Source: an uncultured bacterium (GTDB taxonomy: Bacteria > Planctomycetota > UBA1135 > GCA-002686595). From it: 32,061 bases of DNA. How positions within the stretch are numbered: the first letter of the stretch is position 1; each line of letters starts with the position of its first letter. The translations under genes and the position numbers were made by a program. Below, piece by piece: positions 24,128 to 32,061 of this stretch. The notes beneath the pieces were generated by a model, which saw nothing but the letters and a program-made list of their open reading frames with translations, had not been told where the DNA came from and ran no database searches. Location: positions 1-32,061 of the forward strand of contig CALHGQ010000128.1 in the NCBI GenBank assembly GCA_938030175.1, in the 5' to 3' direction.

Positions 24128-26509
24128 TCAGGCCGGGGACAGGCCGGACAGCGAACCGCCCTCGCCACCGATCTCTGGGCCGAGGTCCGTTTCCGGACGC
24201 GGCGGAGGCGTCGCCTTCCTTGTGCGGCGCTCTTCGCGAAGCTCCTCGGCGGTCTTCTCGCGAAGGCCCTCGGGGTCCGTTCCGGCGATGAGCTTTTGGA
24301 TCTCCGCCTTGTCGAGCGTTTCGTAGAGCATCAGGCCCTTGGTCAGCCGCTCGACGGCATCGCGTTCCTCGGTCACCAAGCGCTTGGCGAGCTGGTAGGC
24401 CTCCTTGAGGAAGCGCTTGATCTCTTCGTCGATCTCGCGCGCCGTCTCCTCGGAGTGCCACTTGCTGTTGCCGAGCTCGGTGCCCAGGAAGTCGGAGCCT
24501 TGACGCTCTGCGTAGTTGATGGGGCCGATGCTCTCGCTCATGCCGAGCTCCGTCACCATCGCACGGGTCAGCTCCGTCGCGCGGCGGATGTCGTCGGACG
24601 CTCCGGCGGAGATATCCCCGCAGAAGATCTCCTCGGCCACGCGGCCGCCAAAGAGCATCGCGAGTTGGCCCTCGAGGCGCTTCTTCTGGGTGTGATAGCT
24701 CTCCTTTTGGGGGAGCATCATCGTGGCGCCGAGGGCCCGGCCGCGGGGCACGATCGTCACCTTGTGGGGGACGTCGATCTGTCCTTCGAGCTTGGCCGCA
24801 ACGATCGTGTGCCCCGCCTCGTGGTAGGCGGTGATCTCGAGGTCTTCGGCTTCGACGTTGCGGGCGATCTTCTGGCGGCCGTAGCGCACCTTGGCCGCCG
24901 CCTCTTCGAGGTGTGACATCTCGATCTCGTCCTTCTTGTCGAGGACGGCCATGATGGCGGCCTCGTTGACGATGGCCGCAAGGTCAGCGCCGGAGTAGCC
25001 CGGCGTCGCGCGCGCCAAGTCGATGGCGTCGATGTCCTTGTTGACCTTGACCTTCTTCAGGTGGACGTTGAGGATCGCCTCGCGCCCCTCCATGTCGGGC
25101 AGGTCGATGGTGACCTCACGGTCGAATCGGCCCGGGCGCAGCAGCGCCGGGTCGAGGACGTCCGGGCGGTTGGTGGCGGCCACGACGATGATGCCCTCAT
25201 CGGTGCTGAAGCCGTCCATCTCCACGAGGATCGCGTTGAGTGTTTGCTCGCGCTCGTCGTGTCCGCCGCCCATCCCTGAGCCGCGTCGACGGCCGACGGC
25301 GTCGATCTCGTCGAGGAAGATGATGCAGGGGGAGTTCTCCCGGGCCTGCTTGAACAGGTCGCGCACTCGGCTCGCGCCGACGCCGACGAACATCTCCACG
25401 AAGTCCGAGCCGGAGATCGAGAAGAACGGGACCTCCGCCTCGCCCGCGATGGCCTTGGCGAGCAGCGTCTTGCCGCACCCGGGGGAGCCGACCAGCAGCA
25501 CGCCGCGGGGAATCCGTCCGCCGATACGGGTGAACTTGCCGGGGTTCTTCAGGAACTCCACGACCTCACGCACTTCGGCCTTCGCCTCTTGCGCGCCGGC
25601 CACGTCCTCAAACGTGACCCCGGTGTGGTTCTCTTTGGTGTACAGCTGGGCGCGGCTGCGCCCGAAGCTCATCACACCTTGGCCCGACCCTTGGCTGCGC
25701 ATCTGGCGCATGAAGAGCAGGAAGACCGCGAAGATTAGGATCCACGGGCCCCAGGCGAGGAGCATCATGGTCAGCGACCCGTCGGCGGGGCCGTGGGTCG
25801 TGCCCGCGCCCTCGCGAAGGTCGAAGGGGAAGAACTGGGTGGGGACGCCCAGTTCGCCGAGCTTGCTGCGCAGCGACGCGAGGCGCGGGGAAACCTTGGT
25901 GACCTGGAGGGCCACTACGTGATCTTCGCTTGGGTCGCTGCCCACGGTCGAGCTGAGCTTGGCGCCGGCCTTGGCGGTGCCGAAGATGAACAGCTTGTCC
26001 GTGCGACGCGTCGGGCCCTTGAGGCTGTTCTCGCTGTCGCCCGAGCTGGGCGTCTCGACGCCGTCGCCGTTGTTGCCGTTCGAGCCACTGCCGCTGAGGC
26101 CGGTGCGCTCTTGGCTGGTCTCGGTGACAAGCCAAGCCTCGCTGGGGATGAAGGTCCCCGCGGAGATGGCGCTTTCCACGTCAGCCGCTTGGACCGGTGT
26201 GTACCGGGCCTTCGCGTTCATCTCGCGCCACTTGCTCTCGTTGGCTTCGAGGCTGGCCGCCGAAGTCCTGAACCGCTGACCGTTCTCCAGGACACCTTCG
26301 ATCTCGTTGGTTCCCTTGAACTCCAAGCGCTGGATACCGCCTGTCACCAAGGAGTGCAGGAAAACGTCCTGGCTGAACTCTTTCTCGTTACGCAGGTGGC
26401 TGCCGCTGAAAGCGACGAGAACCACGACGATGACGGTGAGGAACAGGAGGAAGGAGCCGAAGGGACGCGGCTTGCGCGCCTTCTCTCCCTGATTTTGCGA
26501 ATCAGCCAT
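24128..26509 (-). CDS. ftsH: ATP-dependent membrane zinc metalloprotease FtsH
   Basis: 793 residues, longer than the usual 610-650. The first membrane helix is at about 17-36. The periplasmic region (about 37-240) is expanded by a Gly/Ser/Asn-rich insert ([19 protein letters not shown]). The second helix is at about 247-270. The AAA domain has Walker A GSPGCGKT near 340, the pore segment [17 protein letters not shown], Walker [18 protein letters not shown] and the second region of homology. The protease has zinc motif HEAGH near 562. FtsH degrades misfolded membrane proteins and regulatory proteins such as LpxC in Gram-negatives. The C-terminal 40 residues are charged and low-complexity. It leads the ftsH-folP-cyclase-glmM run, after a 218-base gap that probably contains a promoter. 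Confidence 0.98.
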   Translation of the reverse strand: MADSQNQGEKARKPRPFGSFLLFLTVIVVVLVAFSGSHLRNEKEFSQDVFLHSLVTGGIQRLEFKGTNEIEGVLENGQRFRTSAASLEANESKWREMNAKARYTPVQAADVESAISAGTFIPSEAWLVTETSQERTGLSGSGSNGNNGDGVETPSSGDSENSLKGPTRRTDKLFIFGTAKAGAKLSSTVGSDPSEDHVVALQVTKVSPRLASLRSKLGELGVPTQFFPFDLREGAGTTHGPADGSLTMMLLAWGPWILIFAVFLLFMRQMRSQGSGQGVMSFGRSRAQLYTKENHTGVTFEDVAGAQEAKAEVREVVEFLKNPGKFTRIGGRIPRGVLLVGSPGCGKTLLAKAIAGEAEVPFFSISGSDFVEMFVGVGASRVRDLFKQARENSPCIIFLDEIDAVGRRRGSGMGGGHDEREQTLNAILVEMDGFSTDEGIIVVAATNRPDVLDPALLRPGRFDREVTIDLPDMEGREAILNVHLKKVKVNKDIDAIDLARATPGYSGADLAAIVNEAAIMAVLDKKDEIEMSHLEEAAAKVRYGRQKIARNVEAEDLEITAYHEAGHTIVAAKLEGQIDVPHKVTIVPRGRALGATMMLPQKESYHTQKKRLEGQLAMLFGGRVAEEIFCGDISAGASDDIRRATELTRAMVTELGMSESIGPINYAERQGSDFLGTELGNSKWHSEETAREIDEEIKRFLKEAYQLAKRLVTEERDAVERLTKGLMLYETLDKAEIQKLIAGTDPEGLREKTAEELREERRTRKATPPPRPETDLGPEIGGEGGSLSGLSPA

Positions 26510-26727
26510 AGCTTGGTTATCGGCTCGACCGGCGACATTCTCCAGGGGACAAGTCTCTGGAGTCCCAAGTGCCTGTGGATACAGGCCGGGGCCCGGGCCG
26601 CAGTGATGCGAGGGGCCGGGTCAATCAACGCCGAATCGGCATCACATTGTAGGGGTTCGGATCCCCTTTACCGCCCAGTAGCGGCGATCCTTCAGGTGGG
26701 GGACCGATTTTCCGCCCGGGCAGCCTT
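26510..26727 (-). promoter_or_regulatory. Leader and promoter region of ftsH, with hairpins
   Basis: The gap after the LptE-like gene has four small inverted repeats: CTCCAG/CTGGAG (26540-26545, 26557-26562), GCCTGT-GGAT-ACAGGC (26571-26586), GCCG-AAT-CGGC near 26630, and AGGGG-TTCGGAT-CCCCT near 26655. The last two could end the upstream transcript; the first two lie close to the ftsH ATG and could be operator-like. No convincing -35/-10 pair was found. Confidence 0.35.
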
Positions 26728-27525
26728 TTACGTCTTCGAATCGTCCGTGGCGGTGTCGGTGCCGCCGGTGGAAGAGCCCGCTGGGGGGGCGACCCCGGGG
26801 GAGGTCCCACTGGGGCCAGCGCCAGGGTCATCCGCGTCCCTAGGGAAAGGGGCCCGCGGCGTTTCCGCGCGGGGCCGGCGGGTCTCCGGGAGGAGCGGAT
26901 CGCCGGGTCGGGTGACGCCGTACTCAAGGCCCGCGAGCAGCAAGAGGAGCAGTCGGTCGGCCGCGTTGGAGAGCGCACGCTCCCTCACCGCGACTTCGCG
27001 TCCCGGAACGTCGATGGCGGTACCGACGGCGGGCTGAGCCTGGGCGCGTCCGAGGACGCGCCCCGTAGCTCCGTCGATGAGCTCCGCCTCGATCGTCAGG
27101 ATCTCGATCGTCTCGACGGCACGGTTGTTGGTAGTACGGGCGCCGATGCCCCGCTGGAAGTTGGCGATGCGACCACGGATGAACAGGTCGGCGCGGCTTG
27201 GGTTGACGAGGCGCATGGCGACGTGCCTGCGGGCGGCCGAGGTGAAGGCCCCGTGGAGGTCGCGCTCCAAGTTCGGTAGGAGCGACTCGTTGCCAAAGAT
27301 CTGAATGCCCAGGGATCGGCTACCCAGGGAGGCCTTGGTGGCCGCTTCGCGTGCCTCAGCGCTGAGCCCTTCGAGCGCCAAGCGCTGGCCGTCGCCGAGG
27401 GCACCCTCGGGAATCGGTTCGCGGGGCACCGCGGGGGCGAGGCCCGTGCTGTAGCCGCAGCCCGCAAGGGAAGCGGCGCACACGAGGGCACAGGCGAGCG
27501 AGTGGATCCAGTGGCGGAGCATCAC
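26728..27525 (-). CDS. LptE-like outer-membrane lipoprotein
   Basis: 265 residues. A lipoprotein signal ends at Cys23 (LAGCGYSTG), a hallmark start of LptE proteins. The following SLGIQIFGNESLLPNLERDL then LHGAFTSAARR resembles the LptE core (an I-x-x-F-x-N segment, then an E-x-x-L helix). LptE plugs the LptD channel that inserts lipopolysaccharide in the outer membrane. The C-terminal about 55 residues are Pro/Gly/Thr-rich and probably disordered, which is unusual for LptE. The start is GTG at 27525, whose GTGA overlaps the stop of the upstream BamD-like gene by four bases; the ATG next to it is an alternative. The overlap implies translational coupling of two outer-membrane assembly lipoproteins. 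Family assignment is probable. Confidence 0.75.
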   Translation of the reverse strand: MMLRHWIHSLACALVCAASLAGCGYSTGLAPAVPREPIPEGALGDGQRLALEGLSAEAREAATKASLGSRSLGIQIFGNESLLPNLERDLHGAFTSAARRHVAMRLVNPSRADLFIRGRIANFQRGIGARTTNNRAVETIEILTIEAELIDGATGRVLGRAQAQPAVGTAIDVPGREVAVRERALSNAADRLLLLLLAGLEYGVTRPGDPLLPETRRPRAETPRAPFPRDADDPGAGPSGTSPGVAPPAGSSTGGTDTATDDSKT

Positions 27526-28781
27526 AGGTCACCTCCGTTGCCCGACCCGCCGTTGTCTGGATCGGCGCCATCTCCGCCCGAATCAGGTTCGACGGTATCG
27601 GTGCTCGGCTGGATGCGGCCCGGAGTGGTGGGAAGGGAGTCGCTGAGCCCGGCAGGGCCTTGGATGCCAAGGCCCGTGTCCCCTCGGAACGCATCGTTCA
27701 CCGACCCGTCGAGGACGATGGGCGCGTCGACCCGCTCGATCTCGTCGACGCTGGCAAGGAACGCGCGGATCTCATCCTGCTGTTCCTGGTTGCCGGCGCG
27801 CTTGCCGAACTCCAGGGCACGCTCCGCGTGCTGCCGTGCGCCGTCCGGACTCTTTACGGTTCGATAGAACTTGGCGACGATCAGGTCGTTGTCGGCGATG
27901 CGCTGGAGGCAGTCGACCATGGTCCGGTCGACCTCTGGCCGGAGCTCGTGGTTCGGGTAGTCGCGAACCCACGCCTCGAGCTCGCTGAGGCTCAGGAGCA
28001 TCGCGTCGCGGTCGTAGGCTGGCCCGTCGAGGTCCGCCAGGCGTAGCCGCGGAATCTCGGCTTCGCTCTTCACGCGGAAGGGGGAGTCCGGCGACCAAAG
28101 CACGAGCTCGCGGTGCTTCTCGATGGCCTCGTCGAAGAGTCGCTGTTCGGTGTAGATCTCCGCCAGGCGCACCAGGGCGTCGTCGCTCTTCTCGTGGGTC
28201 GGGTACTCCGTCGACAGATACTCAAAGACACCGGGCGCGCGGTTGGAGTAGGGGAACAGGAAGAGCCGTCTGCGCGTGTCGTTGGCGTAGCTGGTCCCGA
28301 TGGTCCAAAGGAGGTCACCGGCTTCTTCGCGGAAGGCGTGGCTCGGGTACCGCTGGTCGATCTTCTGGAGGAGGCGGTAGCCGTCGCTTCGCTCATCGTC
28401 CGCGACCATGATCTCGGCTGCTCGCAGGCCTGCGGGGACCGCGATGCGCGAGGGCAGTTCGCTCTCCGCAAGGTCCTCCAGGTCGTAGGCGTTCATGCTG
28501 CGCTGCGAAAGCTCCTCTGCGCCTCGCTCGAGCAGCGACTGGGCCGTGACCCGCGCATCCGTGCTGATCTTTGGCGTCTTCAGAATCGAGAGCAGCTTTC
28601 CAACGGCCTTCGCCAAGGCCTTGTCGTCGGCCTGGGCCAGGTCCACGGTCCGGACGCTCGCGAGCGCATCGGGGACATCATCCAGATCGAGGGGCTTTGC
28701 CCGGGCGATCGCGCCCGAGTTGCAGCTCGTCGCCATGGCCCCGAGGGTGGTGGCGAGAAGTAAGAGACGAAGTGGTGGCAT
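27522..28781 (-). CDS. BamD/YfiO-like TPR lipoprotein
   Basis: 419 residues. A lipoprotein signal ends at Cys20 (AMATSC). Residues about 30-350 are mostly helical and contain TPR-like repeats, such as DGYRLLQKIDQRYPSHAFRE, PGVFEYLSTEYPTHEKSDDA and AEIYTEQRLFDEAIEKHREL. This pattern, with pairs of helices and a YP-x-H/S turn, matches outer-membrane assembly lipoproteins of the BamD/YfiO type, which support BamA in folding outer-membrane proteins. The protein is longer than E. coli BamD (245 residues), and its last 60 residues are Gly/Asp/Asn-rich and probably disordered. Other TPR lipoproteins look alike, so BamD function is inferred. It overlaps the LptE-like gene by four bases and follows recO by 44 bases. 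Confidence 0.75.
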   Translation of the reverse strand: MPPLRLLLLATTLGAMATSCNSGAIARAKPLDLDDVPDALASVRTVDLAQADDKALAKAVGKLLSILKTPKISTDARVTAQSLLERGAEELSQRSMNAYDLEDLAESELPSRIAVPAGLRAAEIMVADDERSDGYRLLQKIDQRYPSHAFREEAGDLLWTIGTSYANDTRRRLFLFPYSNRAPGVFEYLSTEYPTHEKSDDALVRLAEIYTEQRLFDEAIEKHRELVLWSPDSPFRVKSEAEIPRLRLADLDGPAYDRDAMLLSLSELEAWVRDYPNHELRPEVDRTMVDCLQRIADNDLIVAKFYRTVKSPDGARQHAERALEFGKRAGNQEQQDEIRAFLASVDEIERVDAPIVLDGSVNDAFRGDTGLGIQGPAGLSDSLPTTPGRIQPSTDTVEPDSGGDGADPDNGGSGNGGDL

Positions 28782-28825
28782 CGGTGTGGTCGAGGGACTC
28801 AGACGGGCTATTGAGCCCCCGCAGG

Positions 28826-29761
28826 TTAGGCGCTGGGTGAGAGCTTCGCACGGCTGTTTCGGTCCGGGGCTCCTAGGAACTCGGCGTGGCTCTTGGGTCG
28901 CGTCTCGAGCTGATGGTCCAGGAATCGACCGGTGAAATCGAGAATACGCTCGCCGAACTCGGGGCGTTCTTCCACAAGCCCCAGCAGTTGGCCCTTGGTG
29001 AGGGAGGCGTTCCCTGGATCGATCAGGCCGTGGGCCCCGTCGAGTACGTCGATGGGAAGGGTTCCTACCCGCCGTCCGGCCGCGTGGGCCTCACCGGCAT
29101 GTCGGGCGCAAAGGCGTCCCCCGGCCTCGGGGGAGAAAGGCGCACGCGGCGCTCCTTCGGGGTGACCTGCTGCGGGCGCAGGCCCTCCACAGGCGGCGCA
29201 GACGGACAGGGCCGGCTGCAGGCCGAGGCACGCGAGCAGGCGCAGCTCGAAGCGCGCGAGGCGCAGGGGCAGGGGCGCGAGCAGGGACTGGGCGGATTCC
29301 GCGTCCGCCATCCCGAGGGCTCGACCCACGGCGTTGAACTCGTCGAGGGTGCTCTCGAGCAGCGCGAAGAGGTCCGGGTCCGCGAAGCCGGCGCGGGTCG
29401 ACAGCTCGGTCAACTCGATCGCGGTGTGGGCGGCTCGGTAGGTTTCCAAGGACCCAGTGACAAAGCGGCGACGGATGTCCACGTCCCCGGTTCGGAGCGT
29501 GCCCAGTCCGCTGACCCGCGCGGCTTCGGTCCGGGCATCCGCGTCGCCCCGCGGTGGTGTCCAGTCCAGGCTGAGCGAGTCGAACCAATCGAGCACTCCG
29601 GAGAACCGCGACTTGAGTCGATGGGCTCCTTTTGCGATCAGCTCGACGCGGCCGTGCCCCGCTGTGAGCGCGTGCACCACGAGCGAAGATTCGCCGTAGG
29701 GCGTGCGCTTGAGGAGGAGCGCGCGGTCGTCCACGGGGGGGCGCGGAGGGTTCGGCCGCAT
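28826..29761 (-). CDS. recO: DNA repair protein RecO
   Basis: 311 residues from the ATG at 29761. RecO loads RecA on SSB-coated single-stranded DNA with RecR (RecF pathway). The N-terminal OB-fold segment reads ALLLKRTPYGESSLVVHALT then AGHGRVELIAKGAHR, the classical start. The helical middle contains ETYRAAHTAIELTEL and LARFELRLLACLGLQP. The zinc site has CAACGG and, about 35 residues later, CARHAGEAH; the spacer is long and Pro/Gly-rich. An upstream TTG at 29830 overlaps the CorC-type gene stop by four bases, but the 23 added residues do not match the family. Confidence 0.93.
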   Translation of the reverse strand: MRPNPPRPPVDDRALLLKRTPYGESSLVVHALTAGHGRVELIAKGAHRLKSRFSGVLDWFDSLSLDWTPPRGDADARTEAARVSGLGTLRTGDVDIRRRFVTGSLETYRAAHTAIELTELSTRAGFADPDLFALLESTLDEFNAVGRALGMADAESAQSLLAPLPLRLARFELRLLACLGLQPALSVCAACGGPAPAAGHPEGAPRAPFSPEAGGRLCARHAGEAHAAGRRVGTLPIDVLDGAHGLIDPGNASLTKGQLLGLVEERPEFGERILDFTGRFLDHQLETRPKSHAEFLGAPDRNSRAKLSPSA

Positions 29762-29826
29762 CGCTTTTCGTGCCCTGCGCTGGGGCGGGGATGCCCCGTC
29801 AATTCCAGGGGACGAGCGTGCGCGGC

Positions 29827-31698
29827 TCAAGATGCTATCGGGGGACGCTCCGATCCCTGGCCGGGGTGATCGGAACCACCGTTCTGCGATCCGTGGGGAA
29901 GGGGCTCTGCGGTTCCGTTCGTCCCTCGCTCTGGTAGATCTCCGGAGTGGCCTCTCGCACCGCCGTCGGCGCCAGTGGAAGCCTCGGAGGCGTCCTGGTG
30001 GCCCAGCGGTGTCCCCCCAGTTCGGTCGCCTTGTTGTTCGCTTGCGAGCACGATTCCACCGGCCACCGACCCGAGGATGACGCGCATCACGCGCCGGTCG
30101 GTCGCCTCGGAAACCTGGTAGGTCACGCCGTCCCTCGTGAACGAATTGCCCACCTGGGGGAACCGCCCGAACTCGGCGAGGACGAAGCCCGCGAGCGTCT
30201 CGTAGTCCTCCTCTTCGGGGATCGAAAGCGAGGCCTCCTCGTTGACCTCCGCCACGTGCTGACTCGCATCGGCCTCCACTCTCCCGTCGCTCAAGCGTTG
30301 GAACGTGGGGGCCTCCTCTTCCTCGAATTCGTCTTGGACATGACCGACGATCTCCGCCATCACGTCCGCGAGGGTGACCAGTCCGGCGGTGCCGCCATAC
30401 TCGTCGACGACGATCGCCATCTTCTGGCGCTGTTCGCGAAACTCCCCGAGCAGCTCAGGGACCAGCTGTGTCTCAGGCACGAGGAGCGGCGGTCGCATGA
30501 CGGACCGGATCGAGGTCTTGGCGACCCGATCTTCTGCGACGGCCTTGGCTGCCTCCAGCGCGGTCAAGGTGCCGATGATGGTGTCGATCGTTTCCACGTA
30601 CACCGGGATGCGACTGAACCCCGAGGAGGCGAAGACAGCGATGGCGTCGAGGAGCGTGGAGTCGGCTTCGATCGCTTCGATTTCGGTCCTGGGCGTCATG
30701 ACCTCGGCCGCGTCGGCCGCGCCAAACTCGATCACGTTGGCGATCAGTTCACGCGTCTGGGCGCCGAGGTCTCCGTGCATCTCTGCGTCCTCGACGATCG
30801 CGCGGAAACCCTCAACGAGTCGGCGCGTGTTGTAGCTGGCATCGGGGGTTCCGATGGCTCGGAGGAGAACCCTACGCACGACGGCGAGTGCGCCTGCGAC
30901 CCAGGTCATCGGTTGAAGCAGGATCGAGAGCGCAGGGACGCCAACGCGGACGATGCGATCTGCGTGGGACTGTGCCAACGCCAGCGGAATCGACATCGTC
31001 ATGAGGTGCAGCAAGAGACCCCCGACGGTGCCAGTGAAGGCGAGCGCCTTGAGGAAGCCCACAGTCGGCGGCGACGTGGGGGCGAATAGCTGCAGCGCGG
31101 CCACGAAGATGAGGACCGCTGCGAGGGCCCGTGCCACAAACGCGAGGATCCCTGCGCTCGCGGCCAGGGTCTCCGTGCGGCCGGTCGGGGCACTGACGTT
31201 CGGGACGGACCCGGGGTAGCCGCCGGGTTCGGTGCTGGGCGTTTCATCCCCTTGCACGTGCAGGGCGCGCAGGAGGCTCGTGCTCAAGGCCGAGAAAATG
31301 GCCGCTGCCGCGATGGAGGCGCCGAGGCCCATGAGCAGGGCGGCGCCGCTGGGCGTCGCGAGGGGGACCCATTCCGCCGAGGGCTCGGGCACCACCACCT
31401 CCGTCTCCGCCGTGAGGCCTTGCGCGCCGACGCCCGGCGCGGCGTCAGTCGTCGATATCTGTCCGTCGCCAGCCCCGGTGGCCGCGGGTGGCGCCGGCTC
31501 CGAAGACGGGGGCTCGTCCGAGTCCGATGGGGTCTCGTCTGCTGCCGATGGTGGGGAAGGTTGAGTCAACTGTGGCTGGGGGGCACACCCGGTGCCGCTC
31601 GTCTCTAGAGCATAGCCCACCCAGCGACGACCCCTCCAAGCTGGCGCCCTTCGCTGGGCACGGGGCGACGTAAGTCTCTCTCGGGGAATAGGCTGCAC
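29827..31698 (-). CDS. CorC/HlyC-type membrane protein with CNNM and CBS domains
   Basis: 623 residues from a GTG start. The first about 110 residues are Pro/Ser/Asp/Glu-rich and likely disordered, which is unusual for this family. Hydrophobic segments near 118-145, 185-205, 215-240 and 255-275 form the CNNM-type membrane part. Then come the paired CBS domains, with RELIANVIEFGAADAAEVMT and PRTEIEAIEAD at the start, SGFSRIPVYVETIDTIIGTL, and later FREQRQKMAIVVDEYGGTAG and LVTLADVMAEIVG. The CorC-HlyC domain follows (YETLAGFVLAEFGRFPQVGN). The family mediates Mg2+ or Co2+ efflux or resistance. The last 70 residues are low-complexity. It leads the run into recO; the upstream region holds the MITE-like element. 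Confidence 0.9.
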   Translation of the reverse strand: MQPIPRERLTSPRAQRRAPAWRGRRWVGYALETSGTGCAPQPQLTQPSPPSAADETPSDSDEPPSSEPAPPAATGAGDGQISTTDAAPGVGAQGLTAETEVVVPEPSAEWVPLATPSGAALLMGLGASIAAAAIFSALSTSLLRALHVQGDETPSTEPGGYPGSVPNVSAPTGRTETLAASAGILAFVARALAAVLIFVAALQLFAPTSPPTVGFLKALAFTGTVGGLLLHLMTMSIPLALAQSHADRIVRVGVPALSILLQPMTWVAGALAVVRRVLLRAIGTPDASYNTRRLVEGFRAIVEDAEMHGDLGAQTRELIANVIEFGAADAAEVMTPRTEIEAIEADSTLLDAIAVFASSGFSRIPVYVETIDTIIGTLTALEAAKAVAEDRVAKTSIRSVMRPPLLVPETQLVPELLGEFREQRQKMAIVVDEYGGTAGLVTLADVMAEIVGHVQDEFEEEEAPTFQRLSDGRVEADASQHVAEVNEEASLSIPEEEDYETLAGFVLAEFGRFPQVGNSFTRDGVTYQVSEATDRRVMRVILGSVAGGIVLASEQQGDRTGGTPLGHQDASEASTGADGGARGHSGDLPERGTNGTAEPLPHGSQNGGSDHPGQGSERPPIAS

Positions 31699-31773
31699 GC
31701 GGCGAGGTTGTGGGGCGGGGTCCGTGTGGAGATCAGGGGCCTAAGGGGTTGGCCAGCAGGCGGCTACGCCGAT

Positions 31774-31938
31774 CTAGCAGCCCGTTGAAGAAGGCCGCAC
31801 TACCGAGCAGCGCCCCTCGAAGCCCTGACAGCGTTGCTTGAAGGGCCCCGAATAGCTCGCTATGGGGGGCTTCAAGCGCCTTGTCAGGACTCCGATGGAC
31901 GCAGCTGGTTAGCGCGGACTTCATCAACGGGCTGCTAG
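31774..31938. mobile_element. MITE-like palindromic element
   Basis: This 165-bp element has perfect 15-bp inverted ends, CTAGCAGCCCGTTGA (31774-31788) and its complement (31924-31938). The similarity continues inward: the left arm and the complement of the right arm can be aligned along most of about 82 bases, and the centre is ATAGC-TC-GCTAT. The whole element can therefore fold as one hairpin. No transposase is present; the 64-codon frame across it (31733-31927) is an artefact of the repeat. It is compatible with a miniature inverted-repeat element moved by a transposase elsewhere in the genome. Flanking sequence shows no clear target duplication beyond CTAG. Confidence 0.65.
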
Positions 31939-32020
31939 CAGCCCCTTGAAGAAAGCCGCACTACCCAGCAGCGCCCCTCGAAGCCCTGACTGCGCTCCTT
32001 GAAGGGCCCCGAATAGCTCG
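31935..32020. repeat. Second half-copy of the palindromic element
   Basis: Starting at the shared CTAG (31935-31938), the sequence repeats the left arm of the element at 31774 with only a handful of differences, up to GGGCCCCGAATAGCTCG. It then diverges (AAGAGCCTAGATG) at the expected centre, so only one arm is present before the window's end. It is arranged head to tail with the first copy. A complete element, a broken one or a deletion derivative are all possible. Confidence 0.65.
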
Positions 32021-32061
32021 AAGAGCCTAGATGTGTCCGAATCCCGGCTAGCCCCTCGTGG

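Noticed and set aside
26635-26670. tRNA-like T arm (AGGGG-TTCGGAT-CCCCT followed by a CCCA-like end) between the LptE-like gene and ftsH
   Set aside because: No matching 5' acceptor strand, D arm or anticodon arm lies within 80 bases upstream, and the conserved loop A58 is G.
31733-31927. 64-codon frame at the right edge
   Set aside because: It is produced by the palindromic element and matches no protein feature.
31774-32020. CRISPR array
   Set aside because: Only two long units are present, with no short regular repeats or unique spacers, and they are palindromic.

Overview
This is a GC-rich bacterial chromosomal window. Three things point to a planctomycete-type bacterium: two sulfatase-superfamily proteins, two FG-GAP/VCBS beta-propeller proteins (one with an ASPIC/UnbV tail, one with a C-terminal domain I associate with planctomycete surface proteins), and a tailed bacterial histone. 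Gram-negative envelope genes (AsmA-like, LptE-like, BamD-like) and two lipoprotein signals imply an outer membrane. Many confident starts have no clear Shine-Dalgarno sequence. The genus cannot be fixed from the sequence alone.

Layout. Positions 28-4353 (minus) hold an ASPIC/UnbV FG-GAP protein, a 69-residue small protein and an iduronate-sulfatase-like exported enzyme; the last two are joined by a one-base TAATG overlap. Positions 4502-6457 (plus) encode a seven-repeat FG-GAP propeller protein, followed directly by a striking two-tier inverted repeat. Positions 6610-7820 (minus) carry a small conserved-looking protein and a NUDIX protein. Positions 7821-8516 hold no convincing gene but contain a run of hairpins on the plus strand. 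RNase P RNA (rnpB) lies at 8517-8927 (minus) with a recognisable promoter. Then come an alpha/beta-hydrolase that lacks its nucleophile serine (plus), ruvX and a 1347-residue AsmA-like protein (minus), a histone-fold protein with a Lys/Arg-rich tail and its own intrinsic terminator (plus), kptA (plus), tsaB (minus) and a sulfatase-like lipoprotein (plus).

Positions 19430-31698 are all on the minus strand and form a housekeeping and envelope block. Transcription order is a CNNM/CBS CorC-type membrane protein, recO, a BamD-like lipoprotein, an LptE-like lipoprotein, a 218-base gap, ftsH, folP, a fused diadenylate cyclase-YbbR protein (CdaA-CdaR in one chain) and glmM. It combines the ftsH-folP-glmM order of proteobacteria with the cdaA-cdaR-glmM module of Firmicutes, so membrane proteolysis, folate synthesis, c-di-AMP signalling and cell-wall precursor synthesis sit together.

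The last 290 bases contain a 165-bp near-palindromic, MITE-like element with 15-bp perfect ends, followed by a second half-copy that shares its terminal CTAG.

The observations I consider most worth following are the tailed, short-alpha3 bacterial histone, the CdaA-YbbR fusion in its hybrid gene cluster, the nucleophile-less hydrolase, the two-tier hairpin at 6460-6575 and the palindromic element at the right edge.
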